NCBI GenBank assembly: GCA_945949475.1
Contig: CAMFET010000067.1
Coordinates: 1-5,637 of the forward strand
DNA from: an uncultured Phascolarctobacterium sp.
GTDB lineage: Bacteria; Bacillota; Negativicutes; Acidaminococcales; Acidaminococcaceae
DNA: 5,637 nt
Reading direction: 5' to 3'
The notes under the pieces were generated by a model that worked only from the letters and a program-made list of their open reading frames with translations, was not told the origin of the DNA and did not search any database. The position numbers and the translations under genes are program-made. Shown in pieces: positions 5,513 through 5,637 of this stretch. Numbering within the stretch: position 1 is the first letter of the stretch; every line of letters starts with the position of its first letter.

Positions 5513-5637
5513 TTAGAATACCTCAGCCAGCTCTGCCAAGGTCAGAGCGAAGGCTGCAGTGCGGGGTACAGCAGTATTTAAATCTACGGATTCGTGGTCG
5601 GTATGCTCATCGTAGTTTTCTACGCCCAAAGCATCCA
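5513..5637 (-). CDS. C-terminal 40 codons of an unidentified gene (start outside window)
   Basis: An open minus-strand frame enters from the right edge and ends in TAA (5515-5513), immediately ahead of a strong terminator, which is the main evidence that it is a real gene end. The visible tail reads DALGVENYDEHTDHESVDLN, then ends in a predicted amphipathic helix (RTAAFALTLAELAEVF). An acidic and His-rich stretch followed by a closing Ala/Leu helix is seen at the end of some zinc aminopeptidases (for example M28-like), but 40 residues are too few to assign a family. I leave the function open. Confidence 0.72.
   Translation of the reverse strand, partial: DALGVENYDEHTDHESVDLNTAVPRTAAFALTLAELAEVF

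Overview
The window comes from a bacterial chromosome, and every gene I can support lies on the minus strand. Strong Shine-Dalgarno sequences, sigma70/sigmaA-type promoters, U-tract hairpin terminators and a 65-residue CspA-type protein suggest a Firmicutes-like organism. A Negativicutes relative (Acidaminococcaceae/Phascolarctobacterium-like) is my best guess from protein flavour only. No mobile element, CRISPR array, tRNA or rRNA was seen.

In the direction of transcription (high to low coordinates) the layout is as follows. (1) 5513-5637 is the last 40 codons of an unidentified gene, followed by a strong terminator at 5466-5506. (2) A promoter at 5406-5434 starts a probable three-gene operon: a 298-aa polytopic membrane protein of unknown function (4469-5365), a cytoplasmic cyclophilin-type peptidyl-prolyl isomerase (3963-4433) and a small GIY-YIG domain protein (3694-3963) whose start codon overlaps the cyclophilin stop codon. 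(3) A second strong promoter (3650-3678) drives a cold-shock protein gene (3325-3522) through a roughly 120-nt leader. That leader contains a possible 23-codon small ORF (3534-3605) ending at the csp ribosome binding site. The csp terminator is at 3286-3319. (4) A consensus promoter (3246-3274) drives a secreted class 3 lipase-like protein with an extra C-terminal domain (1827-3209) and a family 4 uracil-DNA glycosylase (1165-1812), closed by a terminator at 1074-1108. (5) The first 310 codons of an ABC-transporter solute-binding lipoprotein (1-931) run off the left edge of the window.

Four of the five blocks have a visible promoter and three end in a convincing terminator, so the transcription-unit map is well resolved. 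The genes are mostly housekeeping: DNA repair, protein folding, cold shock and nutrient uptake. The least explained parts are the leader ORF in front of csp, the C-terminal domain of the lipase, the ten-helix membrane protein, and a glycosylase variant with Leu at the expected uracil-stacking Phe position. I found no clear new multi-gene system.
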